NCBI RefSeq assembly: GCF_001905595.1
Contig: NZ_LIXI01000001.1
Coordinates: forward strand, 434,001-498,000
Source of the DNA: Streptomyces sp. CB00316
GTDB lineage: Bacteria > Actinomycetota > Actinomycetes > Streptomycetales > Streptomycetaceae
Reading direction: 5' to 3'
DNA: 64,000 nt
Position numbers and translations under genes: made by a program
Part shown: one piece after another, positions 55,839 through 64,000 of the stretch
Layout: each line of letters begins with the position of its first letter
Position numbering within the stretch: the first letter of the stretch is position 1
The notes under the pieces: model-generated
Databases searched by the model: none
Seen by the model: the letters and a program-made list of their open reading frames with translations, nothing else
What the model was told of the DNA's origin: nothing

Positions 55839-57408
55839 CATTCCTGATCCCACAGACATCACCGCGATCCCCCGCAGGGGTTCACGCGGTCGTATCGTCA
55901 TGCTCGTCGACAACAGCGTGCACGGCGACTCCCGCGTACAGAAGCAGGCGAGCTCGGCGGCAGAGGCCGGCTGGGACGTCATCCTGCTGGGCAAGTTCTC
56001 CGGCAAGGAGGAGGAGACGGCCTGGCAGCTCGGTGACGCCGAGGTCCGCCTCCTCGGGGTCAAGGCCAAGATGTCGACCCGTCCCCAGGACCTGCGCGGT
56101 GCTCCGATCCGCCGGCCCCTGGCCTACCCCTCCGATCGCGTGGCCGAGTTCCGTACGCAGCAGGTCAAGGCCTGGCGGGCGGACCTCCGGGTCCGCGGCG
56201 CCGCGCTGCGAACGGGCGAGGACCGGTCGGCGCTCGGGTCCGCGGGCGGCCAGGTGTGGCTGGCGGCCCGCAGGGGCGCGGCCAAGGCCACCAGCCGCTG
56301 GGTGAAGCTGCGCTCGCGGCACACCAGGAAGCTGCGCAGCATCCGCAGGACCCGTTCCGCGGCCCTCGACAAGGCGACCACCGCCTTCTGGCTGAAGACC
56401 ATGGGGGACCGCGCGTGGCGGCGGCTCGACCCCAGCGTCTGGGACTTCGAACTGAGTTACGGGCCCGTCATCGACGCGTTGGAACCGGACATCATCCACG
56501 CCAACGACTTCCGGATGCTGGGCGTCGGCTCCCGTGCGAAGCTCCGTGCCCGCGCGGCCGGCCGGCAGGCCTCCCTGGTCTGGGACGCCCACGAGTACCT
56601 GCCCGGAGTGCGCTCCTGGGTGAACCAGCGGAAGCTGCCGGCGATGGTGGCGTACGAGCGGGAGCACGCCAAGTACGCCGACGCGGTGGTGACCGTCTCC
56701 GGCGGCCTGGCCGATCTCCTGCGGGAGACCCACGGCCTGTCCGAGCGCCCGGACGTGGTGCTCAACGCGCCGGAGGCGGCCGAGGCCTCACGCTTCACCG
56801 ACCTGCCGGTACCGGATCTGCGCGCCCTGTGCGGCATCGGCCCGGATGTCCCCCTGCTCGTCTACAGCGGTCTCGCCGCCCGCCAGCGCGGCCTGGACAT
56901 CATGGTGGACGGGCTCCCCGAGCTGCCCGGGGTCCATGTCGCGTTCGTGGCGAGCCACCCAGAGCTGCCGTACATCCGTGCCCTGATGAACCGGGCCGAG
57001 GGGCTCGGCGTCCAGGACCGGGTGCACGCCATGCCCTACGTGCCGCACTGGCAGGTGGTCTCGTTCCTGTCCACCGCCGATGTCGGAGTCATCCCGATCC
57101 ACCACTGGCCGAACCACGAGATCGCCCTGATCACCAAGTTCTTCGAGTACTCGCACGCCAGGCTGCCGCTGGTGGTCAGCGATGTGAAGACCATGGCCGA
57201 GATGACCCGCCAGACCGGTCAGGGCGAGGTCTTCGAGGCCGAGAACGTCACCGACTACGTCCGGGCCGTCCGGGCCGTGCTCGACGCGCCCAAGCGCTAC
57301 ACCGCCGCCTACGAGGTCGAGGGCAGGCTGGACGGATGGACCTGGGAGGCCCAGGCCGAGGTGCTCGACGGGGTCTACACCCGGCTGATGCGAGGTGCGG
57401 GCAGATGA
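55828..57408 (+). CDS. Glycosyltransferase family 4 (GT-B fold), enlarged
   Basis: 526-residue cytosolic or membrane-associated transferase. The N-terminal Rossmann domain begins RGRIVMLVDNSVHGDSRVQKQASSAAEAGWDVILLG. A basic, Arg/Lys-rich insert (about residues 95-195) is unusual and could bind membrane. The C-terminal domain has YSGLAARQRGLDIMVDGL and the GT4 donor-site segment IALITKFFEYSHARLPLVVSD, with Glu in KFFEY. ATG 55828 overlaps the previous gene by 11 bp; its stop overlaps the next start (ATGA). Role: adds a sugar in assembly of the glycan; donor unknown. Confidence 0.88.
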   Translation: MAPDIPDPTDITAIPRRGSRGRIVMLVDNSVHGDSRVQKQASSAAEAGWDVILLGKFSGKEEETAWQLGDAEVRLLGVKAKMSTRPQDLRGAPIRRPLAYPSDRVAEFRTQQVKAWRADLRVRGAALRTGEDRSALGSAGGQVWLAARRGAAKATSRWVKLRSRHTRKLRSIRRTRSAALDKATTAFWLKTMGDRAWRRLDPSVWDFELSYGPVIDALEPDIIHANDFRMLGVGSRAKLRARAAGRQASLVWDAHEYLPGVRSWVNQRKLPAMVAYEREHAKYADAVVTVSGGLADLLRETHGLSERPDVVLNAPEAAEASRFTDLPVPDLRALCGIGPDVPLLVYSGLAARQRGLDIMVDGLPELPGVHVAFVASHPELPYIRALMNRAEGLGVQDRVHAMPYVPHWQVVSFLSTADVGVIPIHHWPNHEIALITKFFEYSHARLPLVVSDVKTMAEMTRQTGQGEVFEAENVTDYVRAVRAVLDAPKRYTAAYEVEGRLDGWTWEAQAEVLDGVYTRLMRGAGR

Positions 57409-59054
57409 CCGGAGTTCCTGACGTCAGCGTCGTCGTCGCCGTCTACAACACCATGCCGTACCTCACCGAATGCCTGAACTCCCTCGTGGGGCAGAGCATC
57501 GGCGAGGAGCGCCTGGAAATCATCGCGGTGGACGACGGATCGACCGACGACAGCGGCCGTGAACTGGACCGTTTCGCGGAGAAGTACCCGGACGTCTTCA
57601 CCGTGGTCCACCAGCCCAATTCGGGCGGGCCCGCGGCCCCGAGCAACCGCGCCCTGGAGCTGGCCACCGGCCGGTTCGTCTACTTCATGGGGTCGGACGA
57701 CCACCTCGGTGAAGAGGCGCTGGAGCGCATGGTCGCCTGTGCCGACGCCAACGGGTCCGACGTGGTCGTCGGCAAGATGGTCGGCACCAACGGGCGCTAT
57801 GTCCACCAGAAGCTGTACTCGGGCAACCAGCCCGACGTCAGCCTCTACGACTCGGCGCTGCCCTTCACCCTCGCCAACACCAAGCTCTTCCGCCGCGAGC
57901 TGGTGGAGAAGCACGGACTGCGCTTCCCCGAGGACCTGCCCGTCGGCAGCGACCAGCCGTTCACCATCGAGGCGTGTGTCCGGGCCCGCAGGATCTCCGT
58001 CCTCGCCGACTACACGTACTACTACGCGGTCAAGCGCGGCGACGCGAGCAACATCACCTACCGGGCGGACCACCTGGCCCGGCTCCGGTGCACGGCGCGC
58101 ATCATGGACCACACCGCCGGACTCATCCCGGCCGGGCCGCGTCGCGACGCCGTTCTCAAGCGGCACTTCGAGTGGGAGCTGTCCAAGCTCATGCTCGACG
58201 ACTTCCCCGCGCTTCCCCTCGAAACGCGGCAGGAGATCTGCGCGGGGCTGGCCGCCCTGCAGGACACCTACTTCACCGACGCCCTGCACGACGCGACCGG
58301 CGTGAAGAGACGGGTCCGCCTCGGCCTCGCCCGGCGCGGCGCCGTGGCGGAGCTCACCCGCGCCATCGCGGACGAGGCGGAGCACGGAGCTCCGCCCTTC
58401 CTGCTGGAAGGGGACCGCGCCTTCGCGCCCTACCCGGGTTTCCGGGACGCCGGGATCGGTCTCGACGACCGGTGGTACGAGGTACGCGAGACGGTCTCCG
58501 GCAGACTCGCCTCCGGTACGAAGCTGGAGTCGGCCGCCTGGGAGCAGGACGGGGAGGATCTCGTCCTCGCCCTGAAGCTGCGCATCGGCGTCACCGGTGA
58601 CACGTCCTCGGCCGTCGTCGCCCTCGCTCAGGGCGCCCTGCCGAAGAGCGCCGACAAGCCCGGCGCCCGTAAGCTGCCCAAGGACGCCGAGCGCCCGAAG
58701 GCGGTCGGCGAGTTCACACGGGAGCCCGCCGATGACGGCACCGGCACCCTGCTGGGCGCCCGCATCCCGGTCGATCGGATCCGTGCCAAGCGGGGCGTAC
58801 GGGTCTACGTCGACGTCGCGGGCACCACGTACGAGATCCCGGTCCGCACCGACGGCCTGCCGATGCCGCTGGCGCGCCGGTGGGGGAGGACCACCCCCTA
58901 CCGGGTCTCGGCGAATCCGAACGCGAAGGGGCGGCTCGTGATCACGACGGCCCTGCTGTGGGAACCGAAGCTGGACCTGGGCACACGGCTGCGCCGAACG
59001 CTGTCCGGGGTGAAGAGGAAGCTGTCCCGGCTGAAGAGGAAAGTGTCCCGATGA
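57405..59054 (+). CDS. Glycosyltransferase family 2 with C-terminal beta-rich domain
   Basis: 549-residue GT-A enzyme. The N-terminal GT2 domain (about 1-225) has VSVVVAVYNTMPYLTECLNSL, DDGSTDDS (Asp43-Asp44), QPNSGGPAAPSNRAL and MGSDD (Asp98-Asp99). A helical linker (about 225-330) and a beta-rich C-terminal domain (about 345-530) follow, the layout of TarS/TarP-like wall-teichoic-acid glycosyltransferases. It ends in a basic peptide with tandem SGVKRKLSRLKRKVSR. ATG 57405 overlaps the upstream stop; the TGA overlaps the next ATG. Likely decorates or builds a phosphate-containing or uronic polymer; acceptor unknown. Confidence 0.9.
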   Translation: MTGVPDVSVVVAVYNTMPYLTECLNSLVGQSIGEERLEIIAVDDGSTDDSGRELDRFAEKYPDVFTVVHQPNSGGPAAPSNRALELATGRFVYFMGSDDHLGEEALERMVACADANGSDVVVGKMVGTNGRYVHQKLYSGNQPDVSLYDSALPFTLANTKLFRRELVEKHGLRFPEDLPVGSDQPFTIEACVRARRISVLADYTYYYAVKRGDASNITYRADHLARLRCTARIMDHTAGLIPAGPRRDAVLKRHFEWELSKLMLDDFPALPLETRQEICAGLAALQDTYFTDALHDATGVKRRVRLGLARRGAVAELTRAIADEAEHGAPPFLLEGDRAFAPYPGFRDAGIGLDDRWYEVRETVSGRLASGTKLESAAWEQDGEDLVLALKLRIGVTGDTSSAVVALAQGALPKSADKPGARKLPKDAERPKAVGEFTREPADDGTGTLLGARIPVDRIRAKRGVRVYVDVAGTTYEIPVRTDGLPMPLARRWGRTTPYRVSANPNAKGRLVITTALLWEPKLDLGTRLRRTLSGVKRKLSRLKRKVSR

Positions 59055-60337
59055 ACATCTGTGTAGTCGCGCTCGGCAAGATCGGGCTTCCGCTGGCCGT
59101 GCAGTTCGCCGCCAAGGGCCACCGGGTCATCGGCGCGGACGTCAACGAGAAGGTCGTCGAGCTGGTCAACGCGGCCACCGAGCCGTTCCCCGGCGAGCAC
59201 GACCTCGGCGTCAAGCTCAAGGAGACGGTGGGCGCCGGCCTGCTCTCCGCGACGACGGACACCACGGCCGCGGTCGCCGCGTCCGACGCCGTCGTGGTCG
59301 TCGTCCCGCTCTTCGTGGACGCCGAGGGCACCCCGGACTTCGGCTGGATGGACGCCGCCACCAAGGCCATCGCGGCGGGCCTGAAGCCCGGCACCCTGGT
59401 CAGCTACGAGACCACCCTGCCCGTCGGCACCACCCGTACGCGCTGGGCGCCGATGCTGGCCGAGGGCTCCGGCCTCACCCCGGGCGAGGACTTCCACCTG
59501 GTCTTCTCCCCGGAGCGGGTGCTGACCGGGCGGGTCTTCGCCGACCTGCGCCGCTATCCCAAGCTCGTCGGCGGCATCGACGAGAGGTCCGCGGTGGCGG
59601 GCGTGGCCTTCTACGAGGCCGTGCTCGACTTCGACGAGCGCGAGGACCTGCCCCGCCCCAACGGTGTCTGGGACCTCGGCACGGCGGAGGCCTCCGAGCT
59701 GGCGAAGCTCGCCGAGACCACCTACCGGGACGTCAACATCGGCCTGGCCAACCAGTTCGCGCGCTTCGCCGACCGGAACGACATCGACGTCAAGAAGGTC
59801 ATCGAGGCCTGCAACAGCCAGCCCTACAGCCACATCCACCAGCCCGGCATCGCCGTCGGCGGCCACTGCATCCCGATCTACCCCCGGATGTACCTGTGGA
59901 AAGACCCCGACGCCACCGTCGTCCGCGCGGCCCGCGAGGCGAACGCCGCGATGCCCGAGTACGCCGTCGACCTGCTGGCCGCCGCCTACGGCGACCTGGA
60001 CGGCGTCGGGGTCCTGGTGCTGGGCGCCGCCTACCGCGGAGGTGTCAAGGAGACCGCGTTCTCCGGCGTCTTCGGTGTCGTCGAGGCCCTCAAGGCGCGC
60101 GGCGCGGTGCCGTTCGTCTCCGACCCGCTGTACACCCCTCAGGAGCTGACCGCGCTCGGTCTCGTCCCGCACGACAGCCACCAGGCCGTCACCGCGGCGA
60201 TCCTCCAGGCCGACCACGCCGAGTACCGCGAGCTCGCCGCCGCGGACCTGCCGGACGTCCGCGTCCTGGTCGACGGCCGCCGCACGACGGACCCGGCGAA
60301 GTGGGCCGGCGTACGACGCGTGGTGATCGGTGGCTGA
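59051..60337 (+). CDS. Nucleotide-sugar 6-dehydrogenase (UDP-GlcNAc/UDP-ManNAc dehydrogenase type, WbpA/WecC)
   Basis: 428-residue UDP-sugar dehydrogenase that oxidises C6 to a carboxylate with two NAD+. The Rossmann start is MNICVVALGKIGLPLAVQFAAKGHRVIGADV. The catalytic Cys273 is in GGHCIPIYP, preceded by ETTLPVGTTR and FSPERV. This GGHCIP form is typical of UDP-ManNAc/GlcNAc dehydrogenases. With the 3-dehydrogenase and aminotransferase it would supply a 2,3-diamino uronic acid; alone it would give a HexNAc uronic acid. ATG 59051 overlaps the upstream TGA. A 55-bp gap separates it from the next gene. Confidence 0.92.
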   Translation: MNICVVALGKIGLPLAVQFAAKGHRVIGADVNEKVVELVNAATEPFPGEHDLGVKLKETVGAGLLSATTDTTAAVAASDAVVVVVPLFVDAEGTPDFGWMDAATKAIAAGLKPGTLVSYETTLPVGTTRTRWAPMLAEGSGLTPGEDFHLVFSPERVLTGRVFADLRRYPKLVGGIDERSAVAGVAFYEAVLDFDEREDLPRPNGVWDLGTAEASELAKLAETTYRDVNIGLANQFARFADRNDIDVKKVIEACNSQPYSHIHQPGIAVGGHCIPIYPRMYLWKDPDATVVRAAREANAAMPEYAVDLLAAAYGDLDGVGVLVLGAAYRGGVKETAFSGVFGVVEALKARGAVPFVSDPLYTPQELTALGLVPHDSHQAVTAAILQADHAEYRELAAADLPDVRVLVDGRRTTDPAKWAGVRRVVIGG

Positions 60338-60380
60338 CCCTCCGTAGACGACGGGGGGCAGGAGTGAAGGCCTGTCGTGC

Positions 60381-60386
60381 TAGCGT
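60381..60386 (+). promoter_or_regulatory. -10 element of a possible internal leaderless promoter
   Basis: TAGCGT (60381-60386) lies six bases before GTG 60393 in the only true gap of the glycan operon. No clear -35. Confidence 0.4.
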
Positions 60387-60392
60387 TTTGAC

Positions 60393-61799
60393 GTGTCTAA
60401 CACCCCTGCTCCCCACCATGTGATTTACCTGGCGATCGGGTTTCCCCCCGCTGCGAAGAGCTGCGCCTACCGAATGCGTGAAACAGCCAACCAATTCGTC
60501 TCGGAAGGCTGGGACGTCACGGTGGTGACCATTGCCGACGAGTCCTGGGAGCGGGACTTCGGCCTCGACCACACGCTCTCCGAGCGGGTCGATCCGCGCG
60601 TTCGCGTCGTGAAGCTGCCGCTGGTGCGCGAGGACCTGGAAACCGACATTCGTAAGTTCTCCGAGGACCGCGCACTACGGCCGGCGCAGTGGGCGGCCGC
60701 TTACCGCAAAAAGGGGATGAAGGATTTCCCCGAGCCGATCTACGGCGGCTGGAAAGCCGACCTGGAGAAGGCCGTCGAGCGGATCCACCGGGACCGGCCC
60801 GCCGACCTGGTCGTGGCGACCTGCGTGCCGTACGTGAACATGGCCGCGGCCCTGCACCTGTGGGAGACGCACAAGGTTCCGTACGCGATCGACTTCCGTG
60901 ACGGCTGGTCCGTCGACGTCATCGACGGCGGCGAGGCCTTCGCCGCCGACTCGCCCTCCGGCGTGTGGGAACGCAAGGTGCTCAGCCAGGCGCTGTCCCT
61001 GTGGCTGGTGAACGACCCGATCGCCGAGTGGTACCGGGAGCGTCACCCCGATCTGGCCGACCGCGTCCACGTCGTGCGCAACGGGTACGACGAGGACAGC
61101 GTCCCGGCCCGTACCCGCGTCCCCGACGCCGACGCGGGGCTGACCTTCGGGCACCTCGGCGTGGTGACCTCGCCGCCCCGCATCCTCAAGGCCGTTCTCG
61201 ACGGATGGCGCATCGCCCGTGAGCGGGACCCGCTCGTCGCCCGCTCACGGCTGGAGATCCGCGGCCAGATCGGCTCCGGGGCGACCCGCGAGGCCAACGC
61301 CCACATGGAGCTGATCCGGCAGGCGCAGGCCCGCGGTGAAGCGGTGAGCTTCGGGGGACCCGCCCCCAAGGCCGAGCTGGCGGACATCTTCGCGAGCTGG
61401 GACGTTCTGCTCCTCATGATCATGGGCGGGAAGTACATGACGTCCGGCAAGGTCTACGAGTACGCCGCGACCGGCCTGCCGGTCATGTCCGCGCACGCGG
61501 TGGAGCACGACGCGACCACCGTGATGACCGGCCACCCGCTGTGGACGGGAGCCGTCGGCTTCGACGAGGAAGCGCTGGCCGCGGCCTACTCCAGTGCCGC
61601 GAAGCTCGCCGTCGAGGCGAGCGACGAGGACCGGGCGGCCGCCAGGGCCCACGCGGCGCAGTACGCGCGAGCGGCCCAACTGGGCCCCGCCGTCCGCCGT
61701 CTCATCCGCCAGGCCGTCCCGGCCCCCGAGGGAGACGGGAGCTCCGGGACGCCGTCCGCGGCCCCGGGCACCCACGAGGTGGAGGACCTCTCCGTATGA
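60393..61799 (+). CDS. Glycosyltransferase, GT4-like (GT-B fold)
   Basis: 468-residue protein with an N-terminal Rossmann domain starting HVIYLAIGFPPAAKSCAYRMRETANQFVSEGWDVTVVT, a linker region (IDFRDGWSVDVIDGG), and a C-terminal domain with LTFGHLGVVTSPPRILKAVLDGW and the GT4 donor-site segment GGKYMTSGKVYEYAATGLPVM. GTG 60393 lacks a Shine-Dalgarno but has a -10-like TAGCGT just upstream, so a separate leaderless transcript is possible. The stop overlaps the next gene's ATG by four bases. The sugar added is unknown. Confidence 0.88.
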   Translation: MSNTPAPHHVIYLAIGFPPAAKSCAYRMRETANQFVSEGWDVTVVTIADESWERDFGLDHTLSERVDPRVRVVKLPLVREDLETDIRKFSEDRALRPAQWAAAYRKKGMKDFPEPIYGGWKADLEKAVERIHRDRPADLVVATCVPYVNMAAALHLWETHKVPYAIDFRDGWSVDVIDGGEAFAADSPSGVWERKVLSQALSLWLVNDPIAEWYRERHPDLADRVHVVRNGYDEDSVPARTRVPDADAGLTFGHLGVVTSPPRILKAVLDGWRIARERDPLVARSRLEIRGQIGSGATREANAHMELIRQAQARGEAVSFGGPAPKAELADIFASWDVLLLMIMGGKYMTSGKVYEYAATGLPVMSAHAVEHDATTVMTGHPLWTGAVGFDEEALAAAYSSAAKLAVEASDEDRAAARAHAAQYARAAQLGPAVRRLIRQAVPAPEGDGSSGTPSAAPGTHEVEDLSV

Positions 61800-63931
61800 C
61801 GCACGTACTTCTGATCGCCGGAACACGGCCGCAGGCCGCGGTCCTCAAGGCGTCGCTGGAGAAGTTCCGCGCGGCGGGCGCCACCGTCGAACTGGCTGGG
61901 CTCTTCGCTCCCGACGACATCGACCCCGGCCTCGAACTGACCCGACTGCGCTCCCTGACGGAGGCGGCCGCCGAACGCGGCCGGATGTTCGAGAAGCGCG
62001 TGGCCAAGCTCTCCGCCCCGCGCCGCGTCTGGGCCTCGGCCGAACGCGACCGGCAGGTGCGCGGCTCCGGCCGCCGGGCCCACGTCCTGGTAGCCCTGGA
62101 CGCCACCGCCGTGTACACGGTGTGGAAGCTGGCCCAGATGAACCGGAGGGCCCACGCCGTCTTCGGTATCGCGCCCGCCCTCAAGGCGGTCGAGGACCGC
62201 CGCGAACGGCCGCTGCACTACGCCCTGCGGGCCGTCACCCGGAGCGTTCCGACCCCGGCCACAGCCGCCCGGACCACCAAGCGGGCCGCCCGGCGCGTGG
62301 TCGGCGGGGCGCTGCGCCGCGCCTCCTCCCCGTCCGTCGTGCGCACCTCGCTCGGCGCCAAGTCGTGGCGCGGGGTGGTGGCCGCGCCGAAGGTGCCGGA
62401 CCGGCTGCGGGCCAAGCTGGCCCGACGCATCAGCATGAGCATGACCGAAGGCGGCCGCCGGGCCGGCGCCGCCCTGGTGCTGAAGGACGCCGCCCGGCTC
62501 ACCGCTGACCGGGCCCTGCGCGCGGACCTGCTCGCCGAGGCCGCCCGGGCGGACCTGGAGCGCGGCCACGACGACGCGGCGCTGCGCCGCTCCGCGTACG
62601 AGGCGGCGCTCGCGACCGCCGACCGGTGGTACGCGAAGGGCGACACGAAGAGGGCCGCGGCCTCGCTCTCCTCGGCGCTCACCCTCGCCTTCCCCCGGGC
62701 CGTGCACTTCGACTCGCTGACCTCGCCGCTGGCCGAGGACCCCGCGGGCTACCTGGCACCGTTCCGCGCGAGCACCGCCTTCCAGGCCATGACCGCGCCG
62801 CGCGGCCGTGCGGCGCCCGCCGCCGCCCCACCGGTCGGCCGGCCGCTGCGGCTGCTGGTCACGACATACTCCAACGCCAACTTCCTGCAGGCGATCCGCG
62901 ACCGGTACGGCGACCACCCGGGCGTCGAGATCCGCTTCCTGGAGGTGAAGGAGGACGAGACGCTGCGGCCGCTGGCGCGCGGCGCCCAGCGGATGATGGA
63001 GTACGCCCTCGGCGGCCGGCCCGGCTTCGGCGACCAGGCCGAGGAGGCGCTCCGGCCCCATCTGGACTGGGCGGACACGGTGTTCGTCGACTGGTGTACC
63101 AACGCCGCGGCGCTGTTCACGCTGGTGGACCCGGGCACCACCCGGATCGTCGTACGGCTGCACAGCTACGAGGCGTTCACCCTCTGGCCGCACCTGATGG
63201 ACCTGGACCGTGTCGACGACCTGGTCTTCGTCGGGGACCACCTGCGCGACCTGGTCGCCGACTGCCTGCCGCGGCTGCGGGAGCCGGGCGCACCGGCGCT
63301 GCACGTCATCGCCAACGCCATGGACCTGGAGCGGTTCCGGCGTGCGAAGAGCGGCAGCGACACCCGCTTCACCATCGGCCTGATCGGGGCGGGCGTCGTC
63401 GCCAAGGACCCGCGGTGGGCCGTCGAGGTCCTGCGCTTGCTGCGGGAACACGACGAGCGCTACCGCCTGGTAGTCATCGGCGACGGTCTGGACCGCAAGG
63501 CCAGCGCCGCGGCCCGCGCCTACGACGACCTGCTCCAGCGGGACCTGGCCGAGCTGGAGCCCGCCGGAGCGGTCCAACTGCTGGGGCGCACCGAGGACGT
63601 GCCGGGCGCGCTCACCGGAGTCGGGGTGATCCTCAGCAGTTCGGTGCGGGAGAGCTTCCACTGCGGCCTGGTCGAGGGCGCCGCCAGCGGCGCGCTTCCG
63701 GTGGTCCGCGACTGGCCGTTCTTCGCGGGCAAGGAGCACGGCGCCCGGACGCTCTTCCCCGCCGACTGGGTGGTCGGCTCCCCGAGGGAGGCCGCGGACC
63801 GCATCCTCGCGCTGACTGCGACGGACGAGGCGTGGCGCAAGGCGACGGCCGACGCGGCGGAGCACGCGCTGACGACCTGGAACTGGCCGGTGATCAGCCC
63901 CGGGTTCGACCGGTTGCTGCTGGAGGGCTGA
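61796..63931 (+). CDS. Large glycosyltransferase with C-terminal GT4-like domain and uncharacterised N-terminal domain
   Basis: 711-residue protein. Residues 1-120 form a Rossmann-like domain (THVLLIAGTRPQAAVLKASLEKFRAAGATVELAGLF) without a known signature. A basic, helical middle (about 130-330, with Ala/Arg-rich repeats of TPR-like spacing around 245-310) follows. The C-terminal half (about 350-711) is GT-B-like: LLVTTYSNANFLQAIRDRYGDHPGVEIRFLEV, IGLIGAGVVAKDPRWAVEVLRLLREHD, and a donor-site region VILSSSVRESFHCGLVEGAASGALPVV. ATG 61796 overlaps the upstream stop. No close named family; likely last gene of the operon in this window. Confidence 0.82.
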   Translation: MTHVLLIAGTRPQAAVLKASLEKFRAAGATVELAGLFAPDDIDPGLELTRLRSLTEAAAERGRMFEKRVAKLSAPRRVWASAERDRQVRGSGRRAHVLVALDATAVYTVWKLAQMNRRAHAVFGIAPALKAVEDRRERPLHYALRAVTRSVPTPATAARTTKRAARRVVGGALRRASSPSVVRTSLGAKSWRGVVAAPKVPDRLRAKLARRISMSMTEGGRRAGAALVLKDAARLTADRALRADLLAEAARADLERGHDDAALRRSAYEAALATADRWYAKGDTKRAAASLSSALTLAFPRAVHFDSLTSPLAEDPAGYLAPFRASTAFQAMTAPRGRAAPAAAPPVGRPLRLLVTTYSNANFLQAIRDRYGDHPGVEIRFLEVKEDETLRPLARGAQRMMEYALGGRPGFGDQAEEALRPHLDWADTVFVDWCTNAAALFTLVDPGTTRIVVRLHSYEAFTLWPHLMDLDRVDDLVFVGDHLRDLVADCLPRLREPGAPALHVIANAMDLERFRRAKSGSDTRFTIGLIGAGVVAKDPRWAVEVLRLLREHDERYRLVVIGDGLDRKASAAARAYDDLLQRDLAELEPAGAVQLLGRTEDVPGALTGVGVILSSSVRESFHCGLVEGAASGALPVVRDWPFFAGKEHGARTLFPADWVVGSPREAADRILALTATDEAWRKATADAAEHALTTWNWPVISPGFDRLLLEG

Positions 63932-63941
63932 GCGGCGGACC

Positions 63942-64000
63942 TCAGGGGGCCGGCGCGACCCGCTGCTCCCTGAGGGCCCCGTCCTCCTCCTCGTACACCG
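63942..64000 (-). CDS. C-terminal end of a convergent gene cut by the window edge
   Basis: On the minus strand a frame enters from the right edge and ends at TGA (63942-63944) after VYEEEDGALREQRVAPAP. Third positions are host-like. Too short to identify; it shows only that the glycan operon meets a convergent gene here. Confidence 0.4.
   Translation of the reverse strand, partial: VYEEEDGALREQRVAPAP

Overview
The window is a high-GC actinobacterial chromosome segment with strong G/C bias at third codon positions. The gene content points to Streptomyces: a three-gene ClpP1/ClpP2/ClpX region, Ala/Lys-rich tails on Dps and RNase E, an mre/rod cluster, a membrane-anchored SpoIIE-type phosphatase and leaderless promoters. 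No phage, insertion sequence, integrase or CRISPR array was seen. The backbone follows the gene order remembered from Mycobacterium tuberculosis Rv2467 down to rne: pepN, Rv2466c-like protein, rpiB, nei, tig, clpP1-clpP2, clpX, valS, folC, DUF4233 gene, ndk, rne.

Region 1 (1-17.3 kb) starts with divergent pepN (cut by the left edge) and an Rv2466c-like mycothiol nitroreductase homologue. About 14.6 kb of variable content then separates that gene from rpiB. It holds a VOC protein, a frame-broken small gene, a putative resistance cassette (Vat-type O-acetyltransferase, QacA-type MFS exporter and divergent MmyB-type regulator with an inverted-repeat operator), sodF with a Nur-like box, transketolase plus Dps, a decayed membrane/PH-domain gene, two paralogous amino-acid permeases with a third as a relic, and bioY.

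Region 2 (17.3-31.4 kb) carries rpiB, a Nei-type glycosylase whose reading frame runs on into a convergent Eis-like acetyltransferase gene, a SpoIIE-type phosphatase, a CPA2 antiporter, an HD hydrolase, an integral membrane acyltransferase, tRNA-Gly and tRNA-Pro. The protein quality-control genes tig, clpP1-clpP2 and clpX follow. A ClgR-type operator lies upstream of clpP1.

Region 3 (31.4-53.4 kb) is conserved housekeeping and growth: valS and folC (both apparently leaderless), DUF4233, ndk, then the elongation machinery mreB-mreC-mreD-mrdA-rodA, a CYTH-CHAD protein, the radical-SAM pair (TIGR03960/TIGR03936 types) split by a repeat-containing membrane protein, and a very large RNase E/G with repeat arms on both sides of its catalytic core.

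Region 4 (53.7-63.9 kb) lies where rplU-rpmA-obg might be expected next. It is a tightly overlapping operon for a surface or secreted glycan: sugar aminotransferase, Gfo/Idh/MocA dehydrogenase, nucleotide-sugar 6-dehydrogenase and four glycosyltransferases. The three sugar enzymes match the logic of the WbpA/WbpB/WbpE steps leading to a UDP-2,3-diamino uronic acid, so a diamino-uronate-containing cell-wall glycopolymer is the most interesting hypothesis in the window.
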